A stretch of 7,632 nucleotides of DNA. Origin: Clostridiales bacterium (GTDB lineage: Bacteria > Bacillota > Clostridia > Peptostreptococcales > Anaerovoracaceae). Below the pieces are notes generated by a model that was not told where the DNA came from, ran no database searches, and saw only the letters and a list, made by a program, of their open reading frames with translations. Below, piece by piece: positions 5,867 through 7,632 of the stretch; the stretch's first letter is position 1; every line of letters starts with the position of its first letter. The stretch is taken from NCBI GenBank assembly GCA_009778415.1, contig WRJV01000223.1:1-7632 (forward strand), read 5' to 3'. The translations under genes and the position numbers were made by a program.

Positions 5867-7632
5867 TTCCCTGCCCTTTGCCCTCTGCCTGCACTATGAA
5901 TTGCCAGTAGCATCATGAAAAGCATCATGGCAATGAGAACGATGTCTGAAGGCTCTGCCCCCACGCCGTAGCCCACGGCCAAGTTGGACACGTGCAAGGG
6001 CAAGGGCAGCGGCTGGTCCACATCGGCGCTGTTCTTGTCAGCGTTCCTCACCTCATCGATTACCGCGACAAAGGACGTGTACCGGGTCATCATGCTGTAT
6101 TTGAGCCCGATGGCGGTTACTTCTTTTTTCACGGCGTCCTCGTCAGCACGGCCCAGCCCGTAGTCCATCAGGCTCTCCACCTTTGCCCGCGCCCACAGAT
6201 AGCCGATGGCCGTATTGGTTTCCAAGGGCTTTGTTTCGGAAAGCTGGATATCCTGAACATAGTCGCCGCTTGCGGTTTTGCCTGTGATCCGTATGGTTCC
6301 GCTGGGTTCGCCTCGCCATTTGCCGTACAGTACGATCGGCCTTTGCGCAAAAAGGACCGGCAGGCTGGAGGGCTCAACATCATAGGCGTTGAAACCGGAA
6401 TACGATACGCTGACGTCTGTTAGGACCGGTGATTCGACGTATGAACGGAAGCGGTCTGCAACTTCTGCGACTTCCGAAGGCTTTGTCGCCACAAATGACT
6501 CGCCCAGGCCATTTTTTGCTACCCCGTCAATCAAATAGCGGTTGACCGCGCTGCCAATGCCAAATGCAAAATAGTTGGTATTGTTGAGGTTTTTGCCAAT
6601 GAAGTCAAAAACGTCTTGCTCGGCGTCGATCTCACCGTCTGTGATCAGGACAACGCTCCGAGCTATGTCTTTATCCATTGGTATGGAGACTGCGCGGCGC
6701 ATAGCCGGCAGCAATTCTGTCCCGCCTCCGCCGAACTCGCGTTCAATCATGTCAAACGCTTTTTTTATGTTGGACGCCACAGCCGGCACTGAGTTTGCCG
6801 ACATCTGCTTTGACTCATCGTCAAATACCACCAAGTTGAAGCGGTCTTTTTCCTTTAGGTGGCCTAGAAAGTCCGTGAGGAGCTCCTTTGCCGTATTAAG
6901 CGGAAACCCGTCCATGGAGCCGGATACGTCCAGAACGAAAATGTACTCCCTTGGCTGCTTGTCTTCAACTTGCACCCGCTCCGGTGGCTGCAACATCAGC
7001 AGAAAGAAGTTTTCCTCCTCGCCGGTCTTTAGCATGAGCCCGCACAGCACATCTTCGCCAGTCAGTTTGTAACGGAGTATGTAGTCCCGGTTCCCGGCGA
7101 AGTCTTCCGGATTTGAGAGTGTAATCTGCGCCTCCGACTCGCCTGCCCAATTGACTTCAACGTCGTGGGAATCGCATGCCAGCGCTGAAATCGGGATGCC
7201 GGTGGAGAGGTTGACTGTAATATTGTATTTTCCGGGAGGGACTTTCCCGTCTTTCAAGTACGGGCTTGCTACCCACTGGTCGGACTGGGACGCTGCGCTT
7301 GCAGACTGGTTGGAATAACGGGGAGCTACTACGGTGGGGAAAACAAACTCATATGCGCCGTCGGTGGAAAGGACCAGCTCGGAATAGTGCAGCTCAATGG
7401 AAACGGTGTCCCCTGGCATAATGTTCGCCACATTCATGCTGAAGACGTTGGGCCGTTGCTGCTCCAGCAAGGACGCGCTCTTGCCTTCGCTCTTTGCATC
7501 TTCAAACTCTTGCTTTGCCTCTTGGCGTTCCTTAATTACGGCGGTGACAACTTTGTCGCCGATTTCCATTTTCATGCCATGGACGGAGACTTTGCTGGAC
7601 GCAGGGAAGACATAGCTGGCGTTTATCGGCTT
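5863..7632 (-). CDS. VIT and vWA domain surface protein with PEP-CTERM-like tail (5' partial)
   Basis: The reading frame stays open to the window edge, so the N-terminus, including any signal peptide, is missing. 589 residues are visible. Numbering below is from the internal Met at 7575; 19 more residues precede it. The VIT domain runs from the edge (NASYVFP) through about residue 80, with the family pattern of A-x-Y-x-F-P, M-x-I-G, a long helix, LLEQ and NIMPGD. A vWA domain follows (about 210-385), with a complete metal-ion-dependent adhesion site: D-x-S-x-S at DVSGS (216-220), Thr286 and Asp313 in ITDGE. A beta-rich region (about 386-510) comes next, then the segment DQPLPLPLHVSNLAVG (520-535). 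At the end are EPSD (541-544), a hydrophobic helix (about 545-559) and a basic end (RGQRAGK). Tail and neighbour together indicate sorting by the exosortase. VIT/vWA proteins generally act in adhesion or binding; the ligand is unknown. The ATG at 7575 is internal to the VIT domain and is not the real start. Confidence 0.9.
   Translation of the reverse strand, partial: KPINASYVFPASSKVSVHGMKMEIGDKVVTAVIKERQEAKQEFEDAKSEGKSASLLEQQRPNVFSMNVANIMPGDTVSIELHYSELVLSTDGAYEFVFPTVVAPRYSNQSASAASQSDQWVASPYLKDGKVPPGKYNITVNLSTGIPISALACDSHDVEVNWAGESEAQITLSNPEDFAGNRDYILRYKLTGEDVLCGLMLKTGEEENFFLLMLQPPERVQVEDKQPREYIFVLDVSGSMDGFPLNTAKELLTDFLGHLKEKDRFNLVVFDDESKQMSANSVPAVASNIKKAFDMIEREFGGGGTELLPAMRRAVSIPMDKDIARSVVLITDGEIDAEQDVFDFIGKNLNNTNYFAFGIGSAVNRYLIDGVAKNGLGESFVATKPSEVAEVADRFRSYVESPVLTDVSVSYSGFNAYDVEPSSLPVLFAQRPIVLYGKWRGEPSGTIRITGKTASGDYVQDIQLSETKPLETNTAIGYLWARAKVESLMDYGLGRADEDAVKKEVTAIGLKYSMMTRYTSFVAVIDEVRNADKNSADVDQPLPLPLHVSNLAVGYGVGAEPSDIVLIAMMLFMMLLAIHSAGRGQRAGK

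Noticed and set aside
1..7632. CRISPR array, tRNA, rRNA or intact insertion sequence
   Set aside because: No regularly spaced repeats, tRNA-like cloverleaf, ribosomal RNA segment or transposase motif was found by reading both strands.

Overview
The window joins two different kinds of DNA. Roughly the first 2.5 kb is AT-rich and reads on the + strand. The remaining 5 kb is visibly richer in G and C, and every gene there reads on the - strand. Strong Shine-Dalgarno sites, an Ada-type metal-binding/AraC/AlkA fusion and a Dcm-family methylase with an ApaLI-like restriction enzyme relic fit a bacterium. I lean towards Clostridia or a related, possibly diderm, Firmicute; this is inference, and nothing here fixes the taxon.

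Left region (1-2565). A short GC-rich hairpin and a decayed leucine-rich-repeat gene (111-317) come first. A non-coding stretch follows, with two overlapping promoter candidates and a 7+7 bp inverted repeat on the second -35 box. The promoters feed a DNA (cytosine-5) methyltransferase (584-1783) with all its main catalytic motifs. It overlaps by 11 bases a restriction endonuclease gene (1773-2396). The endonuclease breaks at the point where the catalytic core of its presumed family should begin, and it runs into a foreign-looking or out-of-frame tail ending at 2502. The module looks like a former type II restriction-modification system that now probably methylates without cutting. Two short words, GTTTATCA and ACGGAGACG, occur in the same order at both edges of this region.

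Middle region (2566-4948, - strand). A three-domain methylation-damage protein (Ada N-terminal metal site, AraC helix-turn-helix, AlkA 3-methyladenine glycosylase) is followed 7 bases later by an EamA/DMT transporter. An extended -10 promoter candidate lies upstream of the repair gene.

Right region (5057-7632, - strand). A VIT plus von Willebrand A domain protein, whose N-terminus lies beyond the window end, overlaps an exosortase-family membrane protein by 4 bases (ATGA). The VIT/vWA protein ends in a PEP-CTERM-like tail: a Glu-Pro-Ser-Asp motif, one hydrophobic segment and a basic end. The exosortase keeps the Cys, Arg and His of the family. Together they look like a sorting enzyme paired with its own single surface-anchored substrate, and this is the most interesting system in the window.
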